Assembly: GCA_947311845.1 (NCBI GenBank)
Contig: CAMZMU010000107.1
Location: 18,621,166 to 18,685,165, forward strand
Direction of reading: 5' to 3'
Length of the DNA: 64,000 bases
Source: Poa pratensis
Lineage: Eukaryota; Streptophyta; Magnoliopsida; Poales; Poaceae
Shown: positions 21,515 through 34,049 of the stretch, in pieces
How the letters are laid out: each line of letters opens with the position of its first letter
How positions within the stretch are numbered: position 1 is the stretch's first letter
The notes under the pieces: generated by a model
The model's input: the letters and a program-made list of their open reading frames with translations, nothing else
The model's database searches: none
What the model was told of the DNA's origin: nothing
Position numbers and translations under genes: made by a program

Positions 21515-22405
21515 TCCGGATGGCAATGGGTACCCGATACCCGCAAACCCGACGGGTACTAGCCTCAAATGGGGAGGGTTTGGGCTAGAAAAATCCCATG
21601 GGTATGATTAGCAGGAAAATGTCATACCCATCGGGTATGCGGGTGCGGGTATGGGGGTGCCATACCCATACCCTTTTACCCGCATACCGCCAAACCCCAC
21701 ATATTCGATTTTTTTGAATTTAACCCCACTAATTCTAACCCTAACCTCCACATCTGTGCACACGCACTGGAGTACTGCTGTACTGGACACGTGCGGTGCC
21801 TTTTTTGCGAAGTTGCAGACTGCACCCTTCCTCTAGCGTTGAAGCCCATATAGCCCATAGCCATCAGCCCACCAAACCACGCTTACCGTACTGAGTACTG
21901 ACTTATCGATCCCCAAGCCCAAATGCCCAATCCCACACGAGCACGACGCACACGATATCGATTCAATCCCCAATCGTCCTCTCCCGTCGCTCTCATGCCG
22001 CCGCCGCTGCTTCCTGGCCTCCAGCCGCCATCCCTCCCGCGCCTCCGCCTCCAATCCTGCGCTCCGGCTCTCCTTCTGCGACGCTCCCGCGTCGGCGCAA
22101 CTCCGCCGCCGCCTCCCCTACTGCGCCGCACGCCCTCTCTCATGCGCCGTCGCTGCCGCCGCGTCCGGGAACCCCCGAGCTCCTCTCCACCTCGCTGCGC
22201 ATCCTCTCTCTTGCATCCTGCCGCGATGTGCATCTTCGCAGCCTCGCGGGTACCCGTCGGGTCCCCCGTACCCGGCGGGTGGTGGGTATGGTTGAAATCT
22301 GTACCCGGTCACGGGTATGGGGCGGGTGACGGGTACGGGGAAAAGGGGGGGGTACGGGTATGGGGGTGCCAAACCCGCACCCGAACCCGGCGGGTGCCAT
22401 CGGTA
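21515..22405. mobile_element. hAT-type non-autonomous element, 0.9 kb
   Basis: Flanked by a perfect 8-bp direct repeat, GTCTTAAC, at 21507-21514 and 22406-22413. The ends are TCCGGATGGCA and the complement of TACCGATGGCA. Subterminal regions are dense in GGGTA/TACCC repeats (GCGGGTACGGGTATGGGG-like), as in the grass hAT family whose ends read GGATGGCAATGGGTACCCG. The centre (21960-22230) is GC-rich, with overlapping open frames on both strands but no recognisable protein; it may be a captured fragment. Confidence 0.85.
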
Positions 22406-22413
22406 GTCTTAAC

Positions 22414-25236
22414 CACGAGAACATAGCGTTGATATTGGCCTGTTTGGAGTGGATTTTGAGTAACTACCTGTTTTTGGAAACTTCTTCACAAATAGCTCTA
22501 CCGAAAGTTCGAAACTAACCCCTTTTCATGATGTCATTCCCGAAGGCTTCATTCTCCGTTGTCAATGGCATCACGCTCCATAGCTCGACGTCATTTCCAA
22601 GCTCAATGCAATGGCCAAGAAGCTGGCGAGTTGGACTGACCTCTTCGCGGGCAATAATAAGCTTCAAATTCTGAAGACGAACTAGTTGAACTTTCGTCTA
22701 GACGTAGTCTCTAAGACTCGCAACAAAGTAAACACTTCTTGATCACACAAGTTGGCGCTTGGTTTAGAAGATGAAGTGAGCATTATACGTAATTAATCCA
22801 TTCTTCAACATGTTATTATCATGATAGGATACATCACTATAGGCCAGATGATGCTCCTTCAAAGATAAACTCGTAGAAATAGCAAGTGAATACTATTGCT
22901 TTACTAGGCACAGCTTGTGTTAGATTCATAGCACTACACAATTATATTTTTTTATGCAAAGAAAGGGTGATTGGTGCAACTAAAAAAACTAAGTGAAGTT
23001 GAAAAATGGATCTCCATGTATGTAATCATGGCCAACTATAGGAGATAGGATACGGTTTACCTAAAAGAACACACAAAAAAGGTAACATGATGCAACGATA
23101 TTACGACACATTATTTACAATATGATATGTAATTTTAAGAACTACATTGTGAGGCGTATCGAGTAAGAGTTTGCTCTCAAATAAATTATCAGGACAAGTC
23201 ACGCGGTTGATGTTCTCCTCGATCGGTGGTGGCAGTCGCACCTCGTCATGAATATAGTAATTTCTTTAGTCCATGCAAAATGCAACTAAAACTACACATA
23301 TTAGTGTTTAGCCTACTAAAATAACTGGTCTAACATTAAGAGGATTTGCCTTCGGAGAATGGACAACCACTTGGGTTTGCCGGGTTGTGGCTCTGCCAAT
23401 GTGTGCGAGGAAAGCTTGGGGGTAAATGTGCCATTTCTACTGGCGATCTCCGTGTTTATCATCATTTGTAGTTACCGAGCCCACGCTAGGATGGAAGAGA
23501 AGAATCTCTACGGTTTTCATATAAGTGGATTCATTATAAACAGATCGATAATTGGATGGTATAATCCACGATTTTTGTTTTTTGCTTTGGTGGAGAGGCA
23601 CAGAAGCCAGGTCATAGGATATAATGCAAACATAATTAATTACAATTTATATTGCACTTTTCTAATTTGAGATATAAGTTTGTGCATCCTGTAGAATTAG
23701 CCAATATAAATTTTTGCTACTTATTTGGCACATTAACCTCACAGAAATTATGATAAATGTTAGTTGTATTGTTCTTTGCCAGATAATTATAATTTATATA
23801 TTTAAATGATATGCGTGTTGTGCTTAATTTACTTTGTAACAAAAAAATCTTAATTTTTTCTAACAAATAAACTATATAGTGTATATATTTTGGTAAAATC
23901 TTTTAAAGCGTACTATTTGATAACATATCTTAATAGAATTCTCTAGAGCATTACTAAATTTAACTAATTACATTATTGGTCTGTGATGTGTCCCTTCGTA
24001 CAATTGAGATTTTATTTATTTGCAAATATTAAACAAGTGCCATTGGTGAAAATTTTATGTCCTTGGTGAAAATAAGTTAGAGAATGGATTTCGATTTGTG
24101 GTGACACGGAATTTTATTGACCTAAAGTCAACACAAATTTATATACATGATTTTTTTTTTGTAATGCTGAGAGGAGCTACATAAAGAGCACCACCCCCTA
24201 CATACAACCCCCACTCTCGTTTCCCCCTTGAGAGTGAGAGAGAGAGAGATAGAGAGAGAGAGAGGATACACTCCTCCAACAACTGCTGCTGGACCCTCGC
24301 TCTGCCTCACCGCTGGCAAGCCGCGGCCGCCTTGTCACACCGTCACGCCGCTGTTCCACCACGCGCGGTGTCACGGCTACCCTCTTTCCCTTTTTTCCTC
24401 ACTTCCAGACCGAACCACACTCAATGCCCCGATCCCTCCCGGGTTGAGCCACCCACACCGCAACACACACAGTCGGATCCCAGCCATTCCGGCGAGCCGC
24501 CTCACTCCACCTTATGGCGGGTCGCGCCGTTACGGGAATGGTGAGCCATACTCTTAGGGCTCACACCTCAAACCGGGAAAGCCCCTACAGTTTGGCAATT
24601 TACGTCGCCGACAGATTTTTCACTTATGTGCTCATCGTGAGAATTCCGCGGGAGTTTACATACCACTTGATCTCATTATAATCTTTCAAATCATATATAG
24701 GCATCCGATTATGAAGGTGACGATCTGTTCCATAGTTAGCATAGAAAGGTTTTTGATGCAGTTTATTGTGTTTGTGTGCTTCATTATTGGGAATTCCCAC
24801 GACTACTCTGTCCACAAGTCCCCTACTTCTCTCGACTCTCTCCTTCGCCACTCCTTCAGTAGATGGCACTTTCCACCCATGGCTGGCCACCACACCCGTG
24901 TCTCCCACGTCACCTTTCCCCCACACCCGAACGGTAGCCATGGATGGATATAAAAATGATCTTATTTAGGATACAAGCTCAGTGAAGACTACGAGCTAAG
25001 GGTGATGGATCGATGGTAGCCCAATATACTTCCAACATGGCTCTGACATGCAGATTCGTTGCTCAAGCCCAGTGGGAGGTGAGTTCGGTGCCTCCCTTAT
25101 CTGATGGTGGACGTTAGTGATTTGTAGAATTTTTTTATGTTAGGAAAGATGTTTCGATTTGCTGAAATCTCGTGTGTCAACATACACACGTGCCTCTCAA
25201 ACATAGTCCGGGTGGGTAGTCAGATAAGGAATTCCA
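22414..25236. other. AT-rich intergenic stretch
   Basis: No gene is supported. A 103-codon open frame at 23359 has no family resemblance. A GA microsatellite lies at 24230-24264, followed by about 300 bp of GC-richer, non-coding-looking DNA. Confidence 0.5.
24230..24264. repeat. GA dinucleotide microsatellite
   Basis: About 17 GA units with one T interruption, seen directly. Confidence 0.9.
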
Positions 25237-25239
25237 GTT

Positions 25240-25395
25240 CTGATGCTGCAATGATTTTGGGCGTTTGTCTGTGTTGTCTTCATGTATGTTGCAGTGATTT
25301 TGGGCGTCTGTCGGTGATGTTATCTTCATGCTGCATGCAAATATGTTGCAATGATTTTGTGCATCTGTCCTTGATGTTGTCTTCATGCTGCAAAG
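25240..25395 (+). repeat. Three-copy degenerate tandem repeat (about 50-60 bp unit)
   Basis: Three consecutive units each contain a TTGCARTGATTTTG core, then TCTGTC and a TCTTCATGCTGCA-like end. The open frame across them is a by-product of the repeat. Confidence 0.75.
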
Positions 25396-25925
25396 TTTAT
25401 GTAGTGTTATTGCATTTGTTGATGTTTCATGTTGTATATGTTGCGATCGAGTTTCCTCAAATACAACGTTCAGTGGGACATGCTCCAGATCTCAGACTAA
25501 AGACCAACGGCTTTGGAGGCGGCGGTTGTCGATATTTTCAACCAACAAACGGCTGGCGTAGGCCTTAATTATTTGGTTATGGCCATTTCGTGAGCAATAA
25601 TAAGAATTGACATTATATGGATCATGTGTCATACATGTGTGGAGTGAAATCCTTCCCGGTTAAAAAGAATGTTAAGAAAAAAATCTTCAGTTTTACAAGC
25701 CTGGGAACTATCCTTGTGCGTAAATGCCCTTTATCTAGTTAACCATATCTTTGCACAAATATGCACCCACCCTTCTTCAAGAGTGCAACATGGTTCTCAT
25801 GCTCGAGGCTTCAACATATATACATGTCACATTTATATACGTGAATGGACACGAGCTATGTTGTTTGACGACATCTAACAATTTGAAATTTAGCGTTTGT
25901 GATATGTTTGAACAAATATATATTA

Positions 25926-26053
25926 CTCCTCTGTTCACTATTTTAAGATGGTTTAATTTTTTCGAGATGCATGCCGTATTTTAGTGTGTAGATTCACTTT
26001 TTGTCCGTATCTAGTTCATATTAAAATATCTAAAACATCTTGAACGGAGAGAG
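25926..26053. mobile_element. Stowaway-type MITE
   Basis: 128 bp. Starts CTCCTCTGTTCACTATTTTA and ends in GAACGGAGAGAG, with inverted termini flanked by TA on both sides (25924-25925 and 26054-26055). It sits about 280 bp upstream of the ALDH start codon. Confidence 0.85.
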
Positions 26054-26070
26054 TAGTAGATATGTGCATT

Positions 26071-26078
26071 CCACGTGG
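26071..26078. promoter_or_regulatory. G-box / ABRE-like motif CCACGTGG upstream of ALDH
   Basis: The palindromic core CACGTG with flanking C and G lies 253 bp before the ATG. Such G-boxes bind bZIP/bHLH factors and occur in ABA- and stress-responsive promoters. A function here is inferred from position only. Confidence 0.4.
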
Positions 26079-26330
26079 GCGCTTACTAGTAAGAATTCAC
26101 AATTCTCACTTTACTCTCACTCCCCTTGTCTGTTGCGCCAGCAACTGCAATCATAGTCACACCAAGCTCGCAGGCCAAGAGAAGAGCACTTGTGCACTTG
26201 CTTCTTGAATAGGCCCACAAGGGCCGCAACGTGGAAGGAGATATCTCAGTACTCCCCCACTCCATTAGCTTCAGAGTGCAAGGACAATATACACCCCCGG
26301 ATCACTCTACTTGTTGTGACAGAGTTGGCC

Positions 26331-29300
26331 ATGGCGGCAAGGAGGGCTACTCTCTCCTTCCTCTCAGGCCGCGGCATCCTCGCGAGGACTCCTGCCACCT
26401 CCCTTCTGAGAGCAGGTGACCACGATCTCTGCTTGGATCTTCAGGATTTTTGCACGCTTGCTTTAAGTTTTTATTTTATCCTTTTTCTACCTGTAGTGTT
26501 TGATCTTCATTTCTCATATTTTTGAAGCAACTAGCTAGACATGCTTGAATGGTAACATGTAGTTCTGTCGATTAAGTTTGTCTCTGTTCTAGAGAGTGGT
26601 CAGGGGCTCAGGTCAGTATAACCTTTCTGATTACCGGCAAATCCTCAAGTGTATTGCGTCCTCTTATGTGTTCAGCATTTTTCTTCTGTTCCATGACTTC
26701 CATCCTCTCTCTTTTCCTCCGAAGTCGACGTGTTCATCTCGCCGCCGTGGAGTTCATTGGCGTTCTCTACCTTTTTCTTTCCCCAATTTTTTTGCCTTCT
26801 CTGTATCGTTTGTCTACTTTCTAGTAACGTGACCGATGAGGTCACCATGGCACCAAAGTTAGCTGGAGCTTTCCTCCCATGGTTGGCTTGAGATGAGGTT
26901 CCCGCGTGCCTCTCTGTACCCAATCCTTATCAAAACTAGGACTAGCCAAAAGTAGTTGGGTCGCGCGTACAGTACGTTCTCCCATTTCGGTTTTGTTTCC
27001 AACTCCAGTGCCATCAGTTCCATGCTCTCCTTGTCCTGTGAGAAGATCACACCCCCATCGTGCGTCAACAGACAAGTTTCTCGATGCATTACGTATGTTG
27101 CTTTCAGATTGAAGTATGTACTCATGAGATAGTAAATACATGATTCAAAAAACATCTGTTTATTTCTGAAACACTTGAATACTTAGATGGAGTGCCCTGC
27201 ATTTTGCATTTTGCGATACACGTAGCTGAAGCTGAACCAGAAAAAAAAATCGCTGCACTAACTGAACATACTTGTGCATACAGACAATGCAAGGCACTTG
27301 TTGCCCGGAGCACTTCGACGGCTCTGCACGGCACCGGCTGCCTCTGCCGACGAGGAGCCGATCAAACCCCCGGTGGAGGTGAAGTACACGCAGCTCTTCA
27401 TCGACGGCAACTTCGTCGATGCAGCATCTGGTACGTTATTCGCATGAACGGCACTGAAGTTTACAACCGCACTGAATCGTGTTCACTGTGAGGCACATTA
27501 ATTTCTCTCCAGGAAAGACATTCCCGACGGCGGACCCCCGCACCGGCGAGGTCATCGCCCGCGTGGCCGAGGGCGACGCCGAGGACGTCAACCGCGCCGT
27601 TGCTGCCGCCCGCAGGGCCTTCGACGAGGGACCATGGCCGAGGATGACCGCCTACGTACGTACCCTTGCCATACATTGACACGGCCGGTGCCGGGCAAAG
27701 AGTTAGCTAGCTAGCTCATGTTTTGGATGGTACTCGCGTGTGCAGGAGCGGTGCCGGGTTCTGCTGCGGTTCGCGGACCTGATGGAGCGGCACACCGAAG
27801 AGATCGCGGCGCTGGAGTCGTGGGACGGCGGGAAGCCGCTGGAGCAGACGGTGCGGGCCGAGGTGCCGATGGCGACGCGGTGCATGCGTTACTACGCCGG
27901 GTGGGCCGACAAGATCCACGGCCTCGTCGTGCCGGCGGACGGCCCGCACCACGTCCAGGTGCTGCACGAGCCCATCGGCGTCGCCGGCAGATCATCCCCT
28001 GGAACTTCCCTCTGCTCATGTTCGCCTGGAAGGTCGGCCCGGCGCTCGCCTGCGGCAACGCCGTCGTGCTCAAGACCGCCGAGCAGACGCCGCTCTCCGC
28101 GCTCTACGCCGCCAGCCTCCTCCACGAGGCCGGGCTCCCGGCGGGTGTGCTGAACGTCGTCTCCGGCTTTGGGCCCACGGCCGGCGCCGCGCTGTCCAGC
28201 CACATGGACGTCGACAAGGTAGAGCTTGTTTGTAAACAGGTCGATCCTCTTCGTGATGCGGGAACTAACAAATGATAAATGGTTATTTTTTGCTTATATA
28301 TAGCTCGCGTTCACCGGATCGACCGGCACGGGCAAGATCATTCTTGAACTGTCGGCGAGGAGCAACCTGAAGCCGGTGACGCTGGAACTCGGGGGCAAGT
28401 CTCCGTTCATCGTCATGGACGACGCCGATGTCGACGAGGCCGTGGAGCTCGCGCACCGGGCGATCTTCTTCAACCAGGTCTGTTTCGGCAAGCCGCATCG
28501 CAAGAAATTAAGCGTCACTAATGTAGGATCAATGGTTAAAATCTAGACTGAAACGTGTTTTTGCACTCGGTAAAATAAAAGGGCCAATGCTGCTGCGCTG
28601 GGTCTCGGACGTTCGTACACGAGCGCGTCTACGACGAGTTCGTGGAGAAGTCCAAGGCTCGGGCTCAGAGGCGCGTCGTCGGCGACCCCTTCAAGAAGGG
28701 TGTTGAGCAGGGACCTCAGGTGCACAGACTTGCTTCATGATAACGTTGGTTTGGGGGATATACATACCCATTTTAGCCACACTGATCCTAGGTTTGTGAC
28801 ACCGATGAAACCGTCTCTTTGGTACATGGATCAGATCGATGGGCAGCAGTTCAAGAAGATCCTGGGCTACGTCCAGTCGGGCGTCGACAGCGGCGCCACC
28901 CTCGTGACCGGCGGCAACAGGCTCGGCGACAAGGGATTCTACATCCAGCCCACGGTTTTCGCCGACGTTCAGGTAAAAGGAACGTTTGTCAGATGCACCG
29001 CATCTCCCTCCCCACCCATTGCATACACATCCAACTTGCTGACAAACTGTGCCCCCGTCGACCTCGTTCTGGCAGGATGAGATGAAGATCGCTCAGGAGG
29101 AGATATTCGGGCCGATCCAGTCCATCCTCAAGTTCAGGTACCACTTGCTGCTACCAAGAACCCTGCGACCACCGCTGCACTGACTGACACTGCTCCATTG
29201 GTTTGTTTTGGTGCAGGGAGGTGGGGGAGGTGGTGAGGAGGGCGAACGCAACGCACTACGGGCTGGCGGCGGGGGTGTTCACGAGGAGCCTGGACACGGC

Positions 29301-29490
29301 CAACACGCTGGCGCGGGCGCTCAGGGTGGGCACGGTGTGGGTCAACTGCTACGACGTGTTCGATGCCGCCATCCCCTTCGGCGGTTACAAGATGAGCGGC
29401 ATCGGGAGGGAGAAGGGCGCCTACAGCCTCCGCAACTACCTCCAGACCAAGGCCGTCGTCACGCCGCTCATCGACCCCGCCTGGTTGTAG
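26331..29490 (+). CDS. ALDH2: Mitochondrial aldehyde dehydrogenase (ALDH2 family), 9 exons, one 1-bp frameshift
   Basis: Exons: 26331-26415, 27284-27430, 27513-27655, 27746-28218, 28304-28477, 28582-28719, 28835-28972, 29076-29137 and 29217-29490, all with GT..AG introns. It oxidises aldehydes to acids with NAD+, as in the maize rf2 group. The Arg-rich N-terminus ([15 protein letters not shown]) is a likely mitochondrial presequence. Seen: [20 protein letters not shown] (oxyanion Asn), FTGSTGTGK for NAD binding, ELGGKSP with the general base at about Glu311, and GQCCCAG with the catalytic Cys at about 345; their 34-residue spacing matches the family. The C-terminus is [20 protein letters not shown]..., then LIDPAWL. 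The exon sum is 1634 bp, one short of 545 codons. The missing base lies after 27988, where GGCAG stands for GGCCAG in the [12 protein letters not shown] motif. Everything else is intact, so this is either a very young pseudogene or a sequencing error. Confidence 0.9.
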
Positions 29491-29550
29491 CGGCGACCAG
29501 CGGTCGAATATGAGCGCGCACAACTTCAATCGGGCGGTGAGACTTGATTA

Positions 29551-29556
29551 AATAAA
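29551..29556 (+). terminator. Putative poly(A) signal AATAAA of ALDH
   Basis: AATAAA lies 61 bp after the ALDH stop codon, in a suitable place for a near-upstream polyadenylation element. Confidence 0.5.
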
Positions 29557-29629
29557 CCATGTAAAAGACTACCCACTTCGACGTGATCTGCCCAGTTACG
29601 TCGTTTAGTCATATCTATCTATATCTATA

Positions 29630-32600
29630 TCTATTCCTAATAATAAAGTTATTAATGTTTTATTTTGGGTTTGCCCTCCCACCAAATAACATAGTACACC
29701 AAATTGCCACGGTACCGGTTCGGTCGACGCCGTCCCCCGCGCTCCTGCTCGTCGCTGGACTGGACCAGACCTCCGCTGCTTCTGGACTGGACCTCCGCCG
29801 CGGTCCCCGGCGAGCACACGGAACGGAGCTCCGACGCGACATGCGGTGGGAAACCATATGATGGGGAGCAGAAGCAGGCTCCAAGGTGCTGGAGAGAGGG
29901 CTGCGAGGCGCGGCAGGAGCTTGCTGGGCGGAGGCGAGGCGACGACGACATCGAGGTGCCGGTCGTCGGAACAGGGCAGAGGAGATCGAGGGAGTGCCGC
30001 CGTCCATTTGCGAGGTGAGTTGGAGGAGCTGTTGTCCCATGGCGATAGAAGGAGGAGAACCGGGAGGGGAAGAAGGAGGCTGGCCGGAGCGACGCTGGGT
30101 CGACGGGAGGAACAAGAGAGTGCGCTGCTGCGATAGGAGAGGATGCTGGAGAGGAGAGCGGCGGCGCTGCCGCGCTAGGAGGATTGAGGAGGGGATCGAT
30201 GGGGAATTGGGAATGACCAATTCCGTGTGCGTCGTTAGTTTTTTTTAGCGGAAATGTGCGTCTTTGCTCTTTTTTGTTTTGGCGGAAGTGTGCATCTTAG
30301 CTAGGTTGGTCGGATGGTGTTAGGTGGGCCGGCTAAGCTGGGCCTGGTTTGGCTCAGTTTACAAATATTTTTATCGAAGAATCTAAATAGCAGGCACCTG
30401 ATATCTGGCATAACTCGACGCAGCGACCTGACCCGTCGATTTTTGTTTTAACGGCCGAGAATCCCGCTCGTAAGACTCCTCCGGTCCTCCGTGCTCGTGC
30501 GTGCTCGAACCGAATCCCCACTCTTATGCGAGAGATGCAGGAGCAGGACCTCCGTTGTCGCCACGCGCGCACCGACCGATCCAATCCTGCTTTGTATAGG
30601 ATTCTGCCGCCGCCCACAATCCCTACCAGCTCCGGCACCGGAACTCGCTGCCGCTAGGTACGCGCGGTCCCCGAGCGAATCGCGACTGTCGCCGGTTTCC
30701 TGCCCGCCGCCCTGGTCCCCTGTCTCCACCGCCTCCAGACCTGGCACCAGGCACCGACCAGCCGACCGCCTCTCGAACGTACTCCGACCACCGCTCCATG
30801 TTTCATGCGTCCGCCTAGTGGTCAACGGATCTTGCTCTCTGCAACTGCAAAGAAGAGATAGGAGAGACGGAATCCCATGCGGTGGTGGCAGCATGGTTGG
30901 TAACGATAAGAAAGATTGACCAGATATGCACATGCGGTGCAATGAGTTTGCTTGTCTCCGCTAGACACACATAGTAGTGTACCAGAAAAAAAATTCTGCA
31001 TATTTTTTATCATGGGTTTTAAACTTGTTTATTCAACAGTAAATCTATTCAGCCTGCTGTCTGGCAAAACGCGACGCTCCGTCGTGAGCCGGTGGATCGC
31101 ACGTAAACAGTCAAAATTTGGGCGGACACGGTCAATGGAACGTGTGCCATTGATGACCACATCAGTGGCGACTCGACACTGCACACGAACACTCTCGTGA
31201 CCGGCGACTCGCGGTCTACACCCACCGTCGCCGGAAGAACCAGCACCCACCGCCGTCTGCCACTCCCCATCGTCGATCACACCGGTCCCGACATTCCCTT
31301 CCTCCCCCCACCCCTAACCTTCCTTTCCATCCCTCTGCTCCCATGGCGGCGGCACGTAGGGTTCCATCCCCGACGACATGGGGAGTCCGGCAGCCTGTCC
31401 CTCTCGGCGGAGAGAGCGAGGCCTCGAGGCGTTTGTGCTTCGCAGCGGCACCCCCAGTGGTGAAGTGTAGTTATTCCACCATGAAACTGTTATAGTTACG
31501 TACTCTCTCGGTAATAGTTACCACCCAATATGATTGAGTTATCCACCCACTATTGATAAATTTACCATGTGTTTTCATGGTGTAGTTAACCACGAAATCA
31601 AGATAGTTATCATACTCTCTCGGTAATAGTTACCCACCTAATAGTGATGAGTTATCATCGAGTACTAATAAAGTTACCCATATGTATTCATGTGTATTTA
31701 TCCCACTACAAAACGTTATGGTTATCTTCTCTCACGGTAATAGTTACCTGATATGATAAAGTTACAACCAATACTGATAAAGTTACCCATGTGTTCTCAT
31801 GTTGTAGTTATCCACCATGAAAATACTGATTGAGTTACTCATCCAATACTTATGAAATTGTCCATGTGTTCATGATGTAGTTATTCACTACGAAATCAAT
31901 TTCGTTACTGAGAGTTACCACGTAATACATATCAATGTGTTAATGATATAGTATCCAGCACGAAATCAATGTATTTATCATGTCCTCTAAATAATAGTTA
32001 CGAACACAATGCCATCTTTTTATGGTGTAGTTGTCACTATGAAATCGATAGTTATCATTCTAATACTTATGCACGATAAATTTATCATCAAAGTGATATT
32101 CACTTATGAAAACTAGGTGTGATAGCTTGAAAACTCGTAAAAATCTAAAAGAACAACAAAAAATGTTTCATTTCAATCCGAAAACTAATCGCTAATATGG
32201 TGGGTAACTTACGTATTCAGGCCTAGGTAGCTTATATGTTACAGGGTGGGTAACTTTTGGTCAAAAAAAATTCGTCAGAACATATCGACAGGGGATCTAG
32301 TTTCGAAGATCTCGTCGCGACTAATCCAACGGTTAAAATGGATTCTAAATCGGATAAACAGTTTGGTCTACAAAACATTTTTAATTTTCAAGTTTCGCAT
32401 TTAATGCGGGATGACATCATCTTTTTGGATTTTTGTGCATGCATGCAAAGGAGGGCTATTCTACCTCTTCGTACGTGCGTACGATTATGCTAATCAGCAG
32501 ACGCCTTCTATGTAGGCATGTCCTTTATTACCAACTGATTTTTATAACAGAAAATATACTCGAAAATAGGGTGAAAACAAACAGGACATGCAACAAATTA

Positions 32601-32916
32601 AATCTACCTCTTACGCGGTGAGACTGTACTTTGGGAAATTATATAGAAATAAAGTTGATTAAACTGCTTAGCAAGTCACGGTTTACACGTTATCTCGCTA
32701 TATCGCAATGTTTTGAATGTTACGGAAAATTCTGGAACATTGTGGACGATTTCAGAATTCATAGCTTGCTGTCATGGTGACGGCGCTCAAGCACATTACC
32801 AGCTCCGCGTAGCCGATGGCCTCTCATAATCTCATTAGCGGTGAAATCGTGCCCGAGGAGCAAGGTATATAAACATTTTTTTCTTTTCCCGTTGCAACGC
32901 ACATGCATTTTTCTAG
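29630..32916 (+). mobile_element. Helitron-like element B, 3.3 kb
   Basis: The proposed 5' end is TCTATTCCTAATAATAAAG preceded by A (29629). The 3' end is CTAG (32913-32916) followed by T, a few bases after a degenerate hairpin, CCCGT..ACATG (32888-32905). TC...CTRR ends between A and T with a 3' hairpin are the Helitron hallmarks, and the CCCGTTGCAACGCAC end is frequent in Triticeae. No Rep/helicase gene is present. The interior holds GC-rich fragments (29700-30900) without recognisable products and a decayed tandem repeat at 31455-32090. It lies about 75 bp beyond the ALDH poly(A) signal. Confidence 0.6.
31455..32090. repeat. Decayed tandem repeat, about 120-150 bp period
   Basis: Recurring words GTAGTTATCCACCA, CTCTCGGTAATAGTTACC, TAATAAAGTTACCCAT and CATGTGTT(C)ATG recur in the same order about five times, with growing divergence. 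The same array recurs at 45617-46250. It lies inside Helitron B. Spacers and units are both diverged, so it is not a CRISPR. Confidence 0.75.
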
Positions 32917-33900
32917 TCTAAGAAAAAGATGAGTTGAGTCCAATGAATCCAAATTTGTTCATCGTTTATTTCACTACTTCACTCTTGGTTCACTCCCAAA
33001 GTTTAAAATATTACCATGCATATCTTTGCTAGGACTAAATTGATGGCACTCACAAAGTTAAAAATGCCAAGGAGCCCTCTCCACTTCGCAAACTTTATGA
33101 CTCCCATAGCATTTTTTATTTAGATTGTTTAATGTGGCAGAGTAGGTTCCAGGCTCTACTATGCAGACAGCCTTAGGACATTGTTGAGCCAAATTGGCCA
33201 ACTAAGTTTTAGATAGGAGTACATATATGTGGATTAACTAGTTTAGTTGGCTTTTCCCTCAAAAGAAAACGTTGGTTTGAGAATATCTCATCGTATTTTA
33301 GATATGTGGGGATATATGTGATTAACTCGTTTTGTTGGCTTTTCCCTCGGAATAAAAAATTGGCTTATGAATATCTCATCGTATTCTCAACAATTATTAA
33401 ACGAACAAACATTTCCTTTTCTATGGACACCCACTTCATAATCTTAACTGTTAGAATTGATCTAATCCAAAGTCAAATGTTCAATTAGCAAATAACTAAG
33501 TGAAACAAACTCTGCATGCGGAAAATTTCCACGCATGCGCAACCCATCATTGTTGCAGAAAAAAGGAAAGAAAAAGATCGCCAAACAATCGCACGTGCGC
33601 GTCCAGTCAACCCGCGCCGCCACCATCGTCCTCGTCGCGGATCCATCCCCCCCCCCCCCCCCCCCCGAGCACTCCGCCGCCGCAACCCCCTCTCCTCCGA
33701 TGGAAGCGTGGGTTGCCTCTCGCCCCTGCCGCCAGCGACGCGGGTTTCCTGCGTATTCCACCTACCCCCGCCGCGGATGGTGGTGCGACCCTTGGGAGTG
33801 GGCCAACGCAGCGACTGAGGTGGGAGACGGTGGCAAAGGAGTGGTGGTGTAGGCAGTGAGCCAGATCGTGTCCAGTTGCCCCTACTCGGGCGACGTGGCA
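32917..33900. other. Non-coding flank between Helitron B and LINE relic
   Basis: AT-rich to about 33500, then a GC-rich part containing a 20-C run (33647-33666). Proline-rich open frames there are by-products of the C run and lack family resemblance. Confidence 0.5.
33647..33666. repeat. Poly-C homopolymer, 20 bases
   Basis: Seen directly. The partner in copy 2 (47835-47851) has 17 C, so the length is unstable or poorly read. Confidence 0.9.
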
Positions 33901-34049
33901 GTGGCCATCGTGGACGCCAAGGCGGTCATCTCCGGTGGCGCCTGGCCACGGTGCCAGAGGTGCTCGAGAAGGTGTGCGACGTGGCCACGCACCAGCGCCT
34001 CGCGACTGAGTGAGAAAATGTTCTTGTTGGTCGCCCATCCTTGGAAACT

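Noticed and set aside
23359..23670. 103-codon open frame
   Set aside because: Lies in AT-rich intergenic DNA, no family resemblance, no splice or promoter context.
29700..30940. GC-rich overlapping frames inside Helitron B as host genes
   Set aside because: Open on several frames of both strands with no recognisable domain or splice structure; at best unidentified captured fragments.
31455..32090. Possible CRISPR-like or regularly spaced repeat
   Set aside because: Whole units repeat, spacers are not unique, period varies, and the host is a plant Helitron; a decayed tandem repeat explains it.
33500..33860. Overlapping proline-rich open frames of 100-120 codons on the plus strand
   Set aside because: They run through a 20-C homopolymer and shift frame in copy 2. 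Codon pattern is just GC composition; no domain is visible.
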